A stretch of DNA of 64,000 nucleotides from an uncultured Desulfovibrio sp. Lineage in GTDB: Bacteria; Desulfobacterota; Desulfovibrionia; Desulfovibrionales; Desulfovibrionaceae. This document shows, in pieces, positions 45,439-55,209 of the stretch (the first letter of the stretch is position 1; each line of letters begins with the position of its first letter). Below the pieces are notes generated by a model. The model saw only the letters and a list, made by a program, of their open reading frames with translations, was not told where the DNA came from and searched no databases. The translations under genes were made by a program, and so were the position numbers. The DNA lies in the NCBI RefSeq assembly GCF_910584445.1, contig NZ_CAJUBO010000005.1, positions 1 to 64,000 of the forward strand, read 5' to 3'.

Positions 45439-46857
45439 CTATTCCGCCGCCGCATACTCCCGCGCGCGGGCCAGCCGCGCCAGCGTCTCGGCCCGGCCCA
45501 GGAAGGCCATGATCTCATTGAGGTGCGAACCGCCCATGAAGCCCATGAGCGCCGTGCGCAACGGCGGCGCCACTTCCTTGAACTTCAGGCCGTTGTCCGC
45601 CACATAGGCGTTGAGCGCGGACTCGATGGAGGGCGCGTCAAACGGCTCCACTGCGGCAAAAACAGCCGCCAGCGCCGCCAGATGCTCCTTGCCCGCCGCG
45701 CTGAAGTGCCTGTCGGCATCCTTTGCCGCATACTCCAGTTCTGCCGCGCCCACCAGAAGCGGACGGAAACTTTCCGCCAGGGCCGCCAGATTGCTCGCCC
45801 GCTCGCGGAACATGACGCACAGCGGCTCCAGCCGGGCATAGGGATCGTCGCCCAGGCGCTCCCACAAGCCGGCCGCCCTGGCGAACGGCTCCACCAGTTC
45901 CACCAGCTGGTTCAACGGCAGTTCGCGCATGAAGCGCGCGTTGCACCACTCCAGCTTGGCCGGGTCAAAGGCGGCGGCCGCCGGATTGAGGTTTTTGCCG
46001 TCAAAGAAGCGCACCAGCTCTTCCATGCTGAAAAGTTCCTGGTCGCCGTGCGACCAGCCGAGCCGCGCGAGATAGCTCACCAGCGCCTGGGGCAGGAGTC
46101 CGTCATGCTGATATTCCACCACGGCGCGCGCGCCGTGACGCTTGGAAAGCTTCTGCCGGTCCGGCCCGAGGATCATGGGCACATGCCCGAAACGCGGCAC
46201 GGGAAGCCCCAGCGCCTCGTAGATGAGGATCTGGCGCGGCGTGTTGGAAACGTGGTCGTCCCCCCGGATGACGTGGGTCACGCCCATTTCGTGATCGTCC
46301 ACCACCACGGCCATGTTGTAGGTGGGCATGCCGTCCGCGCGGCGCAGCACCATGTCGTCAAGCTCTCCGGCATCCACGGCGATGCGGCCCTTGACCATGT
46401 CGTCAAAAACGATCTTGCCCGCATGCGGCGCCTTGAGGCGCACGCACCGTCCCTCGCCCGGTCCCAGGCCCAGTTCCCGGCAATGGCCGTCATACCGGGG
46501 TTTGCGGCCCTCGCTGCGCGCGCGCTCGCGCATGGACTCCACCTCTTCCGGCGTGCAGGAACACCAGTAGGCGTGCCCGCTCGCCAGCAGCCTGTCCACA
46601 TAGCTGTTGTACAGCTCGGTGCGCCGGGTCTGGTAGGTAAGTTCGTCATCCCAGTCAAGCCCGAGCCAGCGCATGGAGGCGAGGATGGAGTCCGTATATT
46701 CCTGTTTGGAACGCAGCAGATCCGTATCCTCGATGCGGAGATGGAAACGGCCGCCGTAGTGCCGCGCGAGCAGCCAGGAAAAAATCGCGGTACGCGCGCC
46801 GCCGATATGCAGATGCCCGGTGGGGCTGGGCGCGAAACGGGTAACAACGTCTGCCAT
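45439..46857 (-). CDS. gltX: Glutamyl-tRNA synthetase
   Basis: A 472-residue class I aminoacyl-tRNA synthetase. 'RFAPSPTGHLHIGGARTAIF' is the HIGH signature and 'RQKLSKRHGARAVVEYQHDG' the KMSKS-like loop. 'YWCSCTPEEVESMRERARSE' with 'YDGHCREL' is the zinc-binding SWIM-like region. Length is normal. Start 46857 is fixed by the family N-terminus; a long upstream frame is not needed. In many bacteria lacking GlnRS the enzyme is non-discriminating and also charges tRNA-Gln for later amidation; that cannot be decided here. Confidence 0.97.
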   Translation of the reverse strand: MADVVTRFAPSPTGHLHIGGARTAIFSWLLARHYGGRFHLRIEDTDLLRSKQEYTDSILASMRWLGLDWDDELTYQTRRTELYNSYVDRLLASGHAYWCSCTPEEVESMRERARSEGRKPRYDGHCRELGLGPGEGRCVRLKAPHAGKIVFDDMVKGRIAVDAGELDDMVLRRADGMPTYNMAVVVDDHEMGVTHVIRGDDHVSNTPRQILIYEALGLPVPRFGHVPMILGPDRQKLSKRHGARAVVEYQHDGLLPQALVSYLARLGWSHGDQELFSMEELVRFFDGKNLNPAAAAFDPAKLEWCNARFMRELPLNQLVELVEPFARAAGLWERLGDDPYARLEPLCVMFRERASNLAALAESFRPLLVGAAELEYAAKDADRHFSAAGKEHLAALAAVFAAVEPFDAPSIESALNAYVADNGLKFKEVAPPLRTALMGFMGGSHLNEIMAFLGRAETLARLARAREYAAAE

Positions 46858-47046
46858 GTGGTCTCCCCTGGCGCACGCGGCTGTAGAGGCATGCGCTCTC
46901 AAAAGGCAGGCTGGTCCGGCGCCCGGCGCGCGCATCCGTGACACGCGCGCCCGGCGGCAGCCGCCTGCGTTCATGATCGACAGGCGCTTCAGGAACGAAG
47001 CCGCTCCGAAGCGGGTCTCCTTTCGCCAGGCAGGCAAGCGCCGGCG

Positions 47047-48480
47047 TCAGCGCGCCTCGCTTTCGGCGCGCGCCAGCAGTTCCCGCGCCTCGGCGTTGTC
47101 CGGGTCCAGTTCCAGGGCCGTACGCAGGAGCGGCAGCGCGTGCATGCGGTCATTGGTCGCCAGAAAAACGGTGGCGAGGTTGATGGCGATGCGGGCCGAG
47201 GCGCGCGGCAGGTCGGGATTCAGCGCCAGGGCCTTGAGGCAGGCCCCGCGGGCCGCCTCGGCCTCCTTGCCCTCCAGCCAGGCCATGCCGAGATTGTAGT
47301 ACAGGCCCTCGTCGTTGGGCGCGATGGTGAGCGCCTTCTGGTATTCCTCGGTGGCATCGCGCCAGCGCCCGGCGCGCCGCAGGAGCATCCCGAGCCGGTT
47401 GAAGGCCGTCAGGTCCTCGGGACCCCAGAAATCCTTGCGCGCATCCAGCGCCCGGCGCAGGAAACCGGCGGCGGTCTCCGGGTCGGACTCGGCATACAGG
47501 TCGGCCACGCGGGAGGCGACCCCCGCCACGCCCTCTTTCGCCTTCTGGTTGGAAAGCCTGACCGCTTCGCCAAAGACCTTGCGCGCCTTGTCCGTCTGGT
47601 TGAGCCGGAGATTCAGCTCGCCGATACGCAGCTTGCGCTCCAGATCCAGCGGCGAGATGCCGTCCATCCGTTCCAGGCATTCAAGCTCCCGCGCGGAGTC
47701 GCCCTTTTCGGCGTGCAGCGCGGCGAGCTTGCGCAGGGGATCGAGAAACATGGACGAGACGCCGGCGGCCTTGGCATAGGCGTCGGCGGCCTTGTCAAGC
47801 TCTCCCATGGCCTTGAAGATATCGCCCATGAGCAGGAGTCCGGCGGCGGCGTTGCTTTTCTGTTCCAGGGCCTGCATGCAGACCTGGAGCGCGCGCAGGT
47901 TTTCGCCCTGCCCCAGCAGAGACCGCGCCCACTCGAGCGAGCGCTCCACCTGGCCCTGCGGCCTGACGGTCAGGGCCACACGCTCCAGCAGGGCCGCGGC
48001 ATCCACGGGCTTGATGATGCAGCCGTCCACCCCGCTCTCGTGCAGGAGGACGACGCGCTGCCGCTCGCTTTCGCGGGCGAGCATGAACACCTTGAGTTCC
48101 GGGTAGCCGTTCTTGAGCAGCCGCACGGCAAAGGTGAGGTCGCGACCCTTGATCTCACGCTCCACGAGGAGCAGGGGCGCCTGCCCGGCGTCCACCGCCT
48201 GGCGGGCGAGGCGCACGAGCATCTCGGCGCCCGAGGTCGCCACAAGGCAGGACACGGGCATCTTGAGTTCATCGCGGATGATGCCGCGCAAGGTGCCGAT
48301 GAACGCCTCGTCATCGGAAACGCAGATGATGCGGCCGCCGTCGCGCAGATAGCCGATGACGGCTTCCTCATAGCCCTTGCGCTGGCGCGCGCCGTCCACC
48401 TTGGCGTCAGCAAGGCTCCTGTCGGCGCGGCGCATCTGGATGCGCCGGGCAAGACCACTTTTTTCCGCGTCCTCGTTCAT
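47047..48480 (-). CDS. TPR protein with a degenerate response-regulator receiver domain
   Basis: A 477-residue cytosolic protein. Residues 48-172 form a receiver fold: the acidic pair Asp56-Asp57 ('ICVSDDEAFI') and Lys157 ('GCIIKPVD') are kept, but the phospho-acceptor position is Glu107 ('LLLVEREIKGRD') and the switch Thr/Ser is Ala135 ('VFMLARES'). It should therefore not be phosphorylated in the normal way; Glu may mimic the active state. Residues 180-477 are seven or so TPR units ('ALQVCMQALEQKSNAAAGLL', 'ATEEYQKALTIAPNDEGLYY'), a protein-binding scaffold. No kinase adjoins. Start 48480 follows GGGGGA. Partner unknown. Confidence 0.82.
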   Translation of the reverse strand: MNEDAEKSGLARRIQMRRADRSLADAKVDGARQRKGYEEAVIGYLRDGGRIICVSDDEAFIGTLRGIIRDELKMPVSCLVATSGAEMLVRLARQAVDAGQAPLLLVEREIKGRDLTFAVRLLKNGYPELKVFMLARESERQRVVLLHESGVDGCIIKPVDAAALLERVALTVRPQGQVERSLEWARSLLGQGENLRALQVCMQALEQKSNAAAGLLLMGDIFKAMGELDKAADAYAKAAGVSSMFLDPLRKLAALHAEKGDSARELECLERMDGISPLDLERKLRIGELNLRLNQTDKARKVFGEAVRLSNQKAKEGVAGVASRVADLYAESDPETAAGFLRRALDARKDFWGPEDLTAFNRLGMLLRRAGRWRDATEEYQKALTIAPNDEGLYYNLGMAWLEGKEAEAARGACLKALALNPDLPRASARIAINLATVFLATNDRMHALPLLRTALELDPDNAEARELLARAESEAR

Positions 48481-48622
48481 GCAGTCCCCCTGTGCTGGCA
48501 GCGCGCTCGCGCGCGGCACGCTGCCGCGCACAGCCGTCAACGATAGTCAAAACCGCCGCCAACGTCCAGCGGACCGGGGGCGGAGTGGCCGTCCGGGAGC
48601 GGCATGCCCGGCGGCCGGTGCC

Positions 48623-49585
48623 CTATGCCCCGTTGACCACGTTGACGGGCCGCCCCTCCAGCCAGCGCCGGATATTCTCCGCGGCAAGATCGATGATCTT
48701 CTGCCGCGCCCGCACCGTGGCCCAGGCCATGTGCGGCGTGATGAGCACATTGGGCGCGCGGAGCAGCGGATTGTCCGGGCGGGGCGGCTCCGTGGAGAGC
48801 ACATCCGTGCCCAGGCCGCCGAGGCGCCCGCTCCTGAGCGCCGCCGCCACCGCCGCTTCGTCCACAAGGGCGCCGCGTGCCGTATTCAGCAGCAGGGCGC
48901 CCGGGACCATGCGCGCAAGACGCGCGGCATCGATGATGTGCCGCGTCTCCGGCGTGAGCGGACAGTGCAGCGAGACCACATCGGACTCGGCCAGCAACTC
49001 TTCCAGCGGCGCGAAGGCAAACGGTCCCCAGGGCGGAGGATCGCGCGGCGTGCGCTGGCAGGCCAGCACCCGCATGCCGAACGCGTGCGCCAGTCTGCCC
49101 ACGCACCTGCCGATGGCGCCGAAACCGACGATGCCCATGGTCATGTCCGTAAGGCAGATGGGCGTGCGCTGCCAGTAGCACCAGCGCCGCGCCCGCTCCC
49201 AGTCGCCATCGAGAACGCTGCCGGTGTGTTCCTGGGTGTGGTGGCAAAGTTCGAGCAGGAGCGCCATGACATGCTGGGCCACGTCGTCCACGCCGTAGGC
49301 TGTCACATTGCAGACGGGGACGCCGCGCTCGGCAAAGGCGTCCACATCCACGTTGTCATAGCCCGTGGCAAGCAGGGCCACCAGCCGCGCGGCGCGGAAG
49401 TGCCCCATGTCCTCGCGCCGAAGCTCGGTCTTGTTGGTGAGGAGGATGTCCGCCCCGCGCGCGCGCTCCGGCAGCTCCTCCCGGGTGGTCTCCGGGTGGA
49501 CGGTCAGCTCGCCCAGGGCCGCGATGGGACCCCAGTCGACATCTCCGGGATTGAGGACGGCACCGTCGAGCACAACGATCTTCAT
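48623..49585 (-). CDS. D-isomer-specific 2-hydroxyacid dehydrogenase (glycerate/hydroxypyruvate reductase-like)
   Basis: A 320-residue NAD(P)H enzyme that reduces a 2-keto acid. The nucleotide-binding loop is 'MGIVGFGAIGRCVGRLAHAF' (GxGxxG), and the catalytic residues fall in 'LLNTARGALVDEAAVAAALR' (Arg), 'GTDVLSTEPPRPDNPLLRAP' (Glu) and 'LITPHMAWAT' (His). The sequence is closest in style to hydroxypyruvate or glycerate dehydrogenases, but D-lactate-type activity is possible. Start 49585 follows GGGGGAC by 4 bases. Not obviously in an operon; the gap upstream, 49586-49790, holds no gene. Confidence 0.88.
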   Translation of the reverse strand: MKIVVLDGAVLNPGDVDWGPIAALGELTVHPETTREELPERARGADILLTNKTELRREDMGHFRAARLVALLATGYDNVDVDAFAERGVPVCNVTAYGVDDVAQHVMALLLELCHHTQEHTGSVLDGDWERARRWCYWQRTPICLTDMTMGIVGFGAIGRCVGRLAHAFGMRVLACQRTPRDPPPWGPFAFAPLEELLAESDVVSLHCPLTPETRHIIDAARLARMVPGALLLNTARGALVDEAAVAAALRSGRLGGLGTDVLSTEPPRPDNPLLRAPNVLITPHMAWATVRARQKIIDLAAENIRRWLEGRPVNVVNGA

Positions 49586-49789
49586 GGAGTCCCCCGGCAT
49601 CAGGCCCTGTTGTTCATCCCGCGCGCGCCGCCCATGGCCGGAGCGTGCCCGCCATTGGGCATCGGCTGTTCAGGGATGCCCCCGCGGGCGCCCGCGCCAG
49701 CATAGCGGATTTTCCGCGCCCGATGCAAGGGGATACGCGGCGCAAAGAAGGCCGGGCCTCCGGCCACCCCGCGCGGACGCCCCGAAAAC

Positions 49790-49817
49790 GCAAAAGGGCC
49801 GCCCCGGAGGGCGGCCC
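49790..49817 (-). terminator. Terminator of the tol-pal operon
   Basis: Read on the minus strand: GGGCCGCCC, CGGA-type loop, GGGCGGCCC, followed by TTTTGC. It lies 24 bases after the pal stop. Confidence 0.8.
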
Positions 49818-49840
49818 CGTATTTCGCAAAAAACCCGGAA

Positions 49841-50308
49841 CTAGTGGGCGATGACGCGGAAGTCGTCGCGGCGGTTCTTGGCCCACACGGCCTCGCCGGT
49901 GCCCTGCACAGCGGGATTCTCCTTGCCGTAGCTGATCATCTCAAGCTGGCTCGGGTTGACGCCGTTCTGCACGAGGTACTCGTAGGCGGCACGGGCGCGG
50001 CGCTCGCCAAGGGCGAGGTTGTATTCCTGGGTGCCGCGATCGTCGCAGTTGCCTTCGATACGCACGCGGATGGTCGGGAACTGCTTCAGGATCTCGGCTT
50101 CCTTCTTCAGGACCGCGTCATACTGGTTTTCGATGTTGTACTTGTTGAAGGCGAAGTACACGCGCGAGTCGGAAATCTGCTGGACGGCGGCGCGCATTTC
50201 GGGGCTCATGCCGTCATCGTAGCCAGGCTCGGTGGTGGTTTTCTTCGCGCAGCCGAAGCCGGCGGCCAGGGCCATGACCAGGGTAAGAACGAGAGCGTAG
50301 CGTTTCAT
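49841..50308 (-). CDS. pal: Peptidoglycan-associated lipoprotein Pal
   Basis: A 155-residue outer-membrane lipoprotein that binds peptidoglycan and TolB. The signal peptide 'MKRYALVLTLVMALAAGFGC' ends at the lipid-modified Cys20 (the box 'GFGC' is looser than the usual L-x-x-C). From about 45 the OmpA-like domain follows with 'VYFAFNKYNIENQYDAVLKK', 'IEGNCDDRGTQEYNLALGER' and 'YGKENPAV', the last two being peptidoglycan-binding signatures. Last gene of the leftward tol operon, 172 bases after tolB; the gap may hold its own promoter. Ends at a terminator. Confidence 0.95.
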   Translation of the reverse strand: MKRYALVLTLVMALAAGFGCAKKTTTEPGYDDGMSPEMRAAVQQISDSRVYFAFNKYNIENQYDAVLKKEAEILKQFPTIRVRIEGNCDDRGTQEYNLALGERRARAAYEYLVQNGVNPSQLEMISYGKENPAVQGTGEAVWAKNRRDDFRVIAH

Positions 50309-50480
50309 GTCGTGTGTCCTCCTGAACAGCTGCTCCAAACAAAAAAACCTTTCCTTTCGGCACAATGCGCCGCTCCCATGCGGCGCAGACAGATGGTATC
50401 CGGCCTTATAGTTTTGTCAAGGCGCGAGGCGGGGTTTCGTAAAAGTATTTTTACCCGCCCCGCGCGCGACCGGTCCCGCG

Positions 50481-51830
50481 CTACTTCTGCTGCACCGGCA
50501 TGCCCCAGCGCGGGAAGAAGGCCTGGCCGTCGCCGGTGGGCACCTGCTTGGCGTCGCCGCCGTGGCGGGTGGTCAGATAGATATGCCTGCCCCCGCCGCG
50601 GGTGGAGCTGAAGGCGATGAAGTAGCTGTCCGCGCAGAACGAGGGCTGCTCGTCGCTGCCCGGGCCGAAGGTGATCTGCCGTTCCATGCCGGTGACAAGG
50701 TCCTGCACGAAGATGCGCTGGCCGTATTCCGTCATCCGGCTGTAGACCACCAGGGTGCCGTCCGGCGAAAGATTGGCCTCGGTATTGTAGGTGCCGTTCT
50801 TGCTCACGCGCGTGACGCTGCCGCTGCCCAGATCCTTGAGGAAGATCTGCGGGCCGCCAAGCCGCGACGAGGTGAACGCCATACGCGTGCCGGTCTTGTC
50901 AAAGGTGGGCGACACGTTGATGGAATTGTGCTCCTCAAGGATGCGCTCCTTCTGGAAGACATGGTTGAGGAGATAGATGACCGGATACTTGCCCCGGGAA
51001 AGCGCCACGGCCACCTTGTTGTCCGGCATGAAGGCGGGTCCGATGACCACGTTGCCGGGGAAGCGGATGCGCTGCACCTTGCCCGTGCTGCGGTCCCACA
51101 CGCCGAGCGCGTGCGACTTGGGATCGATATGGCTGAAGACCACAAAGCGCCCGTCGGGCGACCACGCGGGCGAAAGCGCCTCGCCGGGCATATTGGTGAT
51201 GCGCCGCAGGTCGCGGCCGGTGGGCTTGACCAGCCAGACATTGGCGTTCATCTTGCCGCTTTTCTTCACAAAAGCCAGGGTGGAGCGGAAAAAGTCGCCG
51301 TTGCCGGTGAGGGCTTCCAGCAGGTCCGCGCAGAAGCGGTCGGCCACTTCGGGCAGGTCCTTGCTGTTGACCTTGGTGTACTCCTTGCCGAAGAGGCGCC
51401 CGCCGGTATTGGTTTCAAAAGCGCGGATCTGGACGGGCCTGGTGCCGCTGTCGCCGCTGGGCCAGTAGGTCGTGACCACGATATCCGACCCGGCAAGCTG
51501 GAACCGCTTGAAATCGAGCGACGGAGGCTCCCAGCCCTTGAGCACGATGCCGCCCAGCACCGCCCTCGGCTCGGTCAGCCGGACGAAGGGCAGAAAGCTC
51601 AGGTTCTGCTCCACCAGTTTCTGGAGTTCGGACCCCATGCCCGTGGCCTGACGCTCCGGACCCGTGAGCGGGGCGGCCAGGGCCAGATTGACGAGGTTCT
51701 GGCCCGGATTCATGATGTCCACGCGCATGGCGGCCCTGGCCTCGCCGGGGCGCAGACCCGGCAGAAACGCGGCCAGCAGGGCAAACGCCGTGAACGCCGT
51801 CACAGCCAGAAGAAGAGAAAGTTTTTTCAT
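50481..51830 (-). CDS. tolB: Periplasmic Tol-Pal protein TolB
   Basis: A 449-residue periplasmic protein with a signal peptide at about 1-32 ('LSLLLAVTAFTAFALLAAFL'), a small N-terminal domain, and a six-bladed beta-propeller with repeated TolB motifs ('LSPAWSPDGRFVVFSHID', 'ANLSPDGTLVVYSRMTEYGQ', 'QPSFCADSYFIAFSSTRGGG'). TolB links Pal to TolA and keeps the outer membrane attached during division. Length matches the family (about 430). Follows the tandem TonB-C protein at 60 bases. Confidence 0.95.
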   Translation of the reverse strand: MKKLSLLLAVTAFTAFALLAAFLPGLRPGEARAAMRVDIMNPGQNLVNLALAAPLTGPERQATGMGSELQKLVEQNLSFLPFVRLTEPRAVLGGIVLKGWEPPSLDFKRFQLAGSDIVVTTYWPSGDSGTRPVQIRAFETNTGGRLFGKEYTKVNSKDLPEVADRFCADLLEALTGNGDFFRSTLAFVKKSGKMNANVWLVKPTGRDLRRITNMPGEALSPAWSPDGRFVVFSHIDPKSHALGVWDRSTGKVQRIRFPGNVVIGPAFMPDNKVAVALSRGKYPVIYLLNHVFQKERILEEHNSINVSPTFDKTGTRMAFTSSRLGGPQIFLKDLGSGSVTRVSKNGTYNTEANLSPDGTLVVYSRMTEYGQRIFVQDLVTGMERQITFGPGSDEQPSFCADSYFIAFSSTRGGGRHIYLTTRHGGDAKQVPTGDGQAFFPRWGMPVQQK

Positions 51831-51890
51831 GGCACGCTCTTCCGTTGCAACTTCCGGCGGGGGATGCCGCGCGTTCCCGCGCGGCGCCCG

Positions 51891-52793
51891 TCACTGCCGG
51901 GTAAGGGTAAAGGTGAGATCCAGCGTGTCGCCCAGCCCGGCGGGCGGCGGCGGCACCGAGCCAGCACGGCGTATGCCCTGGAGCACATACTTGTCAAGAA
52001 GGGCATCGCCGCTGCCCTTGAGCAGCGTGGCGTCAAGGATCTTTCCCGCCGCGTCGTACCGCACCTGCGCCGTGGCGTGGTAGGTCCCGGGCCTGGTTTT
52101 GGCGGGGATGTACATGGCGTTGCGCAGCTTCCAGACGACCTTGCCGATGTATTTCTGGAAGCGGGCGTCATACTTGTCCTGCGCCTTGAAGCCCGCGCCG
52201 GACGCCGCCGCCCGGGGGGCGGGTTCCGGCGCCCTGGCGGCGCCTCCGGTGGCGGTCTCCGCGGCAAGCGCCGCGGCGCGCGTCTGGGCATCGGGGGCGG
52301 GCGCCTGCGCCGCAGCGGGGGCGGCCGCCGCGGGCGTGGCGGGGACCTGCGCCGTCTGGCGCGCCGCGCTCTTGCCCCTGGGCTGCCCGGTCCAGAAGGA
52401 GAAATAGACCTCCAGCGGCATGCCGTAGGGCGGCGTGCCGAAGGGCGCGGCCTCGCGCACGGCGGCGCAGGCGGAGGAATCCAGGGCGGGCAGCCCGGAG
52501 GGCCTGACGGCCTTGCACTCCGAAACGCGGCCTTCGCCGTCCAGGGAGATCCTGAGCCGCACCTGGCGTTCATCGCGGGTGGTGGGCGGCGTCCAGACCG
52601 TGAGTACCTTCTCCATCACATGGCCGGAATAGCCTTCGTTCTGGCTGGCCGCGGCCATGCTCGCGGCCCGCGCCCGACCGGCCGGGACCGCGACCAGCGC
52701 CGCGCACAGGCAGAGGGCGGCGGTGCCCAGCGCCCGGCACCTGCTGCGGGACTGTTCCTGAGAGGGGTGACTGGCTCGAAATCCTGCGGGCAT
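51891..52793 (-). CDS. Periplasmic protein with two TonB-C-like domains, inserted between tolA and tolB
   Basis: A 300-residue protein: signal sequence or span at about 22-45 ('LGTAALCLCAALVAVPAGRA'), a first TonB/TolA C-terminal-like domain at about 58-135 ('VRLRISLDGEGRVSECKAVR', 'ALDSSACAAVREAAPFGTPP'), an Ala/Pro linker at about 140-200, and a second such domain at 205-300 ('ATAQVRYDAAGKILDATLLK', 'LDKYVLQGIRRAGSVPPPPA'). Both repeat the strand-turn-strand and 'D...AV...APF/VPPPP' pattern of energy-transducer C-termini, but the long Lys/Pro periplasmic arm of TolA is absent. Not part of the standard tol operon. May bind TolB or outer-membrane partners beside TolA (inference). Confidence 0.75.
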   Translation of the reverse strand: MPAGFRASHPSQEQSRSRCRALGTAALCLCAALVAVPAGRARAASMAAASQNEGYSGHVMEKVLTVWTPPTTRDERQVRLRISLDGEGRVSECKAVRPSGLPALDSSACAAVREAAPFGTPPYGMPLEVYFSFWTGQPRGKSAARQTAQVPATPAAAAPAAAQAPAPDAQTRAAALAAETATGGAARAPEPAPRAAASGAGFKAQDKYDARFQKYIGKVVWKLRNAMYIPAKTRPGTYHATAQVRYDAAGKILDATLLKGSGDALLDKYVLQGIRRAGSVPPPPAGLGDTLDLTFTLTRQ

Positions 52794-52814
52794 GATTCTC
52801 CTCCCTCGTGGCTA

Positions 52815-53045
52815 AAGCATTTTGCCGATGAAGATCTCTGCACGACAGATATCCCCATCAGGTTTCGCTGGCTGTATTTCCCCGCAGAGCGGGACAAGCG
52901 GCGGAAAAGCGTGGTTTTCCGCCGTATCGCGGCGCGGGCGGCCACGCCGCCGCAAGCCCCCTGCGGGTCCTGGAATTTCCGCGTTTGCGGGCAGTCACTC
53001 GCACTGCGCGCGAAGCTGCGGCTCCGCCGGCCTCACGGGCAAAAG
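52815..53045. repeat. Composite repeat between tolA and the tandem TonB-C gene
   Basis: AAGCATTTTGC (52815-52825), then 52859-52911, which matches 19788-19839, then at 52904-52970 the three-stem core (GGAAAAGCGTGGTTTTCC, CGGCGCGGGCGGCCACGCCGCCG, CCCCCTGCGGG). The rest, to 53045, is low-complexity hairpin-rich sequence with no gene. It splits the tol operon and could lower expression of the downstream genes. Confidence 0.65.
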
Positions 53046-53048
53046 CCC

Positions 53049-54014
53049 CTACCGGCGCCCCATGAGTTCGTCAAAGGTGAAGACCAGGTCAAGGTCCATA
53101 TATTCCGGCGACGGCGGCGGGGGGAACTCCCCGGCCTGGCCCGTGCGGATGATGGCGTTGACCGCCGAGGCATCGTACTGGGCGTTGCCCGAACTCTGGC
53201 TGATGACCGCCTGGAGCACCTGGCCCTGCATGTCCACCTTCACCCGGACCGCGCAGGCCAGATTGAGCCGCCCGGCGGAGGCAAAGCCCCAGTTGGGCCG
53301 CACGGCGAGCATGACCTGGCCCATATAGACATCGCCGAGTCCGCCGCCACCGGGACCGTCCCCCTCGCCCCCGCCGCCGCCGCGATTGCCGCCGGCGCGG
53401 CGCTGCGCCTGGGCAAGCGCCTGCTCGATGGCGTTGCCCCTGTCGCCCGACTGGGCACGCGAGCTTGCCTTGCGCGCCTGCTGGAGCGCCGCGGCCACGG
53501 GGTCGGTTTTTTTGGGCGCGGGCTTTTCCTGCTTTTTGGGCGCTTCCTGCTTTTTGGGTTCTTCCTTTTTCGGCTCCGGCCTGGGCTTTGCCTCTTCCTT
53601 TTTGGGTTCGGGCTTTTTCTGCTCCTCGCGGGGTTTGGGCTTGTCCTCCGGCTTGGGTTCCGTCTTGGGTTCCGTCTTGCGCGGGATGGGCACGGCGTCG
53701 GGTTTTTTCGGCGCGGGCGCGGTCTCCCTGGGGGGCGCGGGCACAGGTTCCGGCGGTTTCGCCTCCTCGCGCGCGGGCGCGGCGATCTCGCTTTGCGGCG
53801 CCGGCGGCGTGGGGGCAAGCGGCCCGTCGCCCGGCTCGCCCATATGCCCGAGGATGGGCGACGGCGTGCGATTGCCACCGGGGGCGCCCTCCACGAGGCT
53901 GATCATGACCGGCCGCTGGTCAAGCCTGAGCGGCGGATGCGCGGGCCAGAACCAGATGAGAAGAAAGAGCGCCGCGTGCAGGCAGAGCGAAATGATATAC
54001 GAGGCGAGCCGCAT
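53049..54014 (-). CDS. tolA: TolA / TonB-type energy-transducing protein
   Basis: A 321-residue inner-membrane protein: N-terminal span ('YIISLCLHAALFLLIWFWPA'), a periplasmic arm of Lys/Glu/Pro repeats (about 60-185, 'KTEPKPEDKPKPREEQKKPE'), a Gly-rich hinge, and a C-terminal TonB-like domain from about 230 ('VYMGQVMLAVRPNWGF', 'VRVKVDMQGQVLQAVISQSS', 'FPPPPSPEYMDLDLVFTF'). It carries force from TolQR to TolB and Pal. The position after tolR decides TolA over TonB. It is followed by a 255-base repeat-filled gap. Confidence 0.9.
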   Translation of the reverse strand: MRLASYIISLCLHAALFLLIWFWPAHPPLRLDQRPVMISLVEGAPGGNRTPSPILGHMGEPGDGPLAPTPPAPQSEIAAPAREEAKPPEPVPAPPRETAPAPKKPDAVPIPRKTEPKTEPKPEDKPKPREEQKKPEPKKEEAKPRPEPKKEEPKKQEAPKKQEKPAPKKTDPVAAALQQARKASSRAQSGDRGNAIEQALAQAQRRAGGNRGGGGGEGDGPGGGGLGDVYMGQVMLAVRPNWGFASAGRLNLACAVRVKVDMQGQVLQAVISQSSGNAQYDASAVNAIIRTGQAGEFPPPPSPEYMDLDLVFTFDELMGRR

Positions 54015-54020
54015 GCGAGC

Positions 54021-54512
54021 CTACTTCTTTGCCGCTCCGGAAGAACGGGGGGCCGCGCCGGAACGCCGGGCCGGGGCCGCGGGGGCGGGCTTGCCGGCGG
54101 ACGCGCCTTCGGGCTGGTCGGCCATGACGCCGAGGTTTTCGATGCCGGCGGCCTTGATCTCGCCCATGACCTCCACCACCAGGCCATAGGGCACTTCCCT
54201 GTCGGCCTGGAGGAAGAGGGTCCGGTTCTTGTCCTTGACCAGCCGTTCAAGATAGCCGCCCAGTTCGGCCATGTCCTCCACCGGATACTCGTCAAGGAAG
54301 ATCTTGCCGTCCCGGCGGATGGTGAGGATCATGTGATCCACCTCGCTGGGCAGGGTCTCCACCTGCCGGGTCTGCGGCAGGTCGACCTCCAGCCCCTGGG
54401 TCATCATGGGCGTGGCGACCATGAAGATGATCAGCAGGACGAGCATCACGTCCACAAAGGGCGTGACGTTGATCTCCGAAACGAACTTGCCGCCGCCGAG
54501 GTTCGCGCCCAT
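54021..54512 (-). CDS. tolR: TolR / ExbD-type biopolymer transport protein
   Basis: A 163-residue inner-membrane protein: one span at about 15-35 ('INVTPFVDVMLVLLIIFMVA') containing the essential proton-carrying Asp, and a periplasmic domain to about 135 ('VDHMILTIRRDGKIFLDEYP', 'QADREVPYGLVVEVMGEIKA'). The last 28 residues are an Ala/Pro/Arg tail not seen in E. coli TolR. One base separates it from tolQ and six from tolA. Confidence 0.94.
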   Translation of the reverse strand: MGANLGGGKFVSEINVTPFVDVMLVLLIIFMVATPMMTQGLEVDLPQTRQVETLPSEVDHMILTIRRDGKIFLDEYPVEDMAELGGYLERLVKDKNRTLFLQADREVPYGLVVEVMGEIKAAGIENLGVMADQPEGASAGKPAPAAPARRSGAAPRSSGAAKK

Positions 54513-54513
54513 C

Positions 54514-55209
<696 letters not shown>

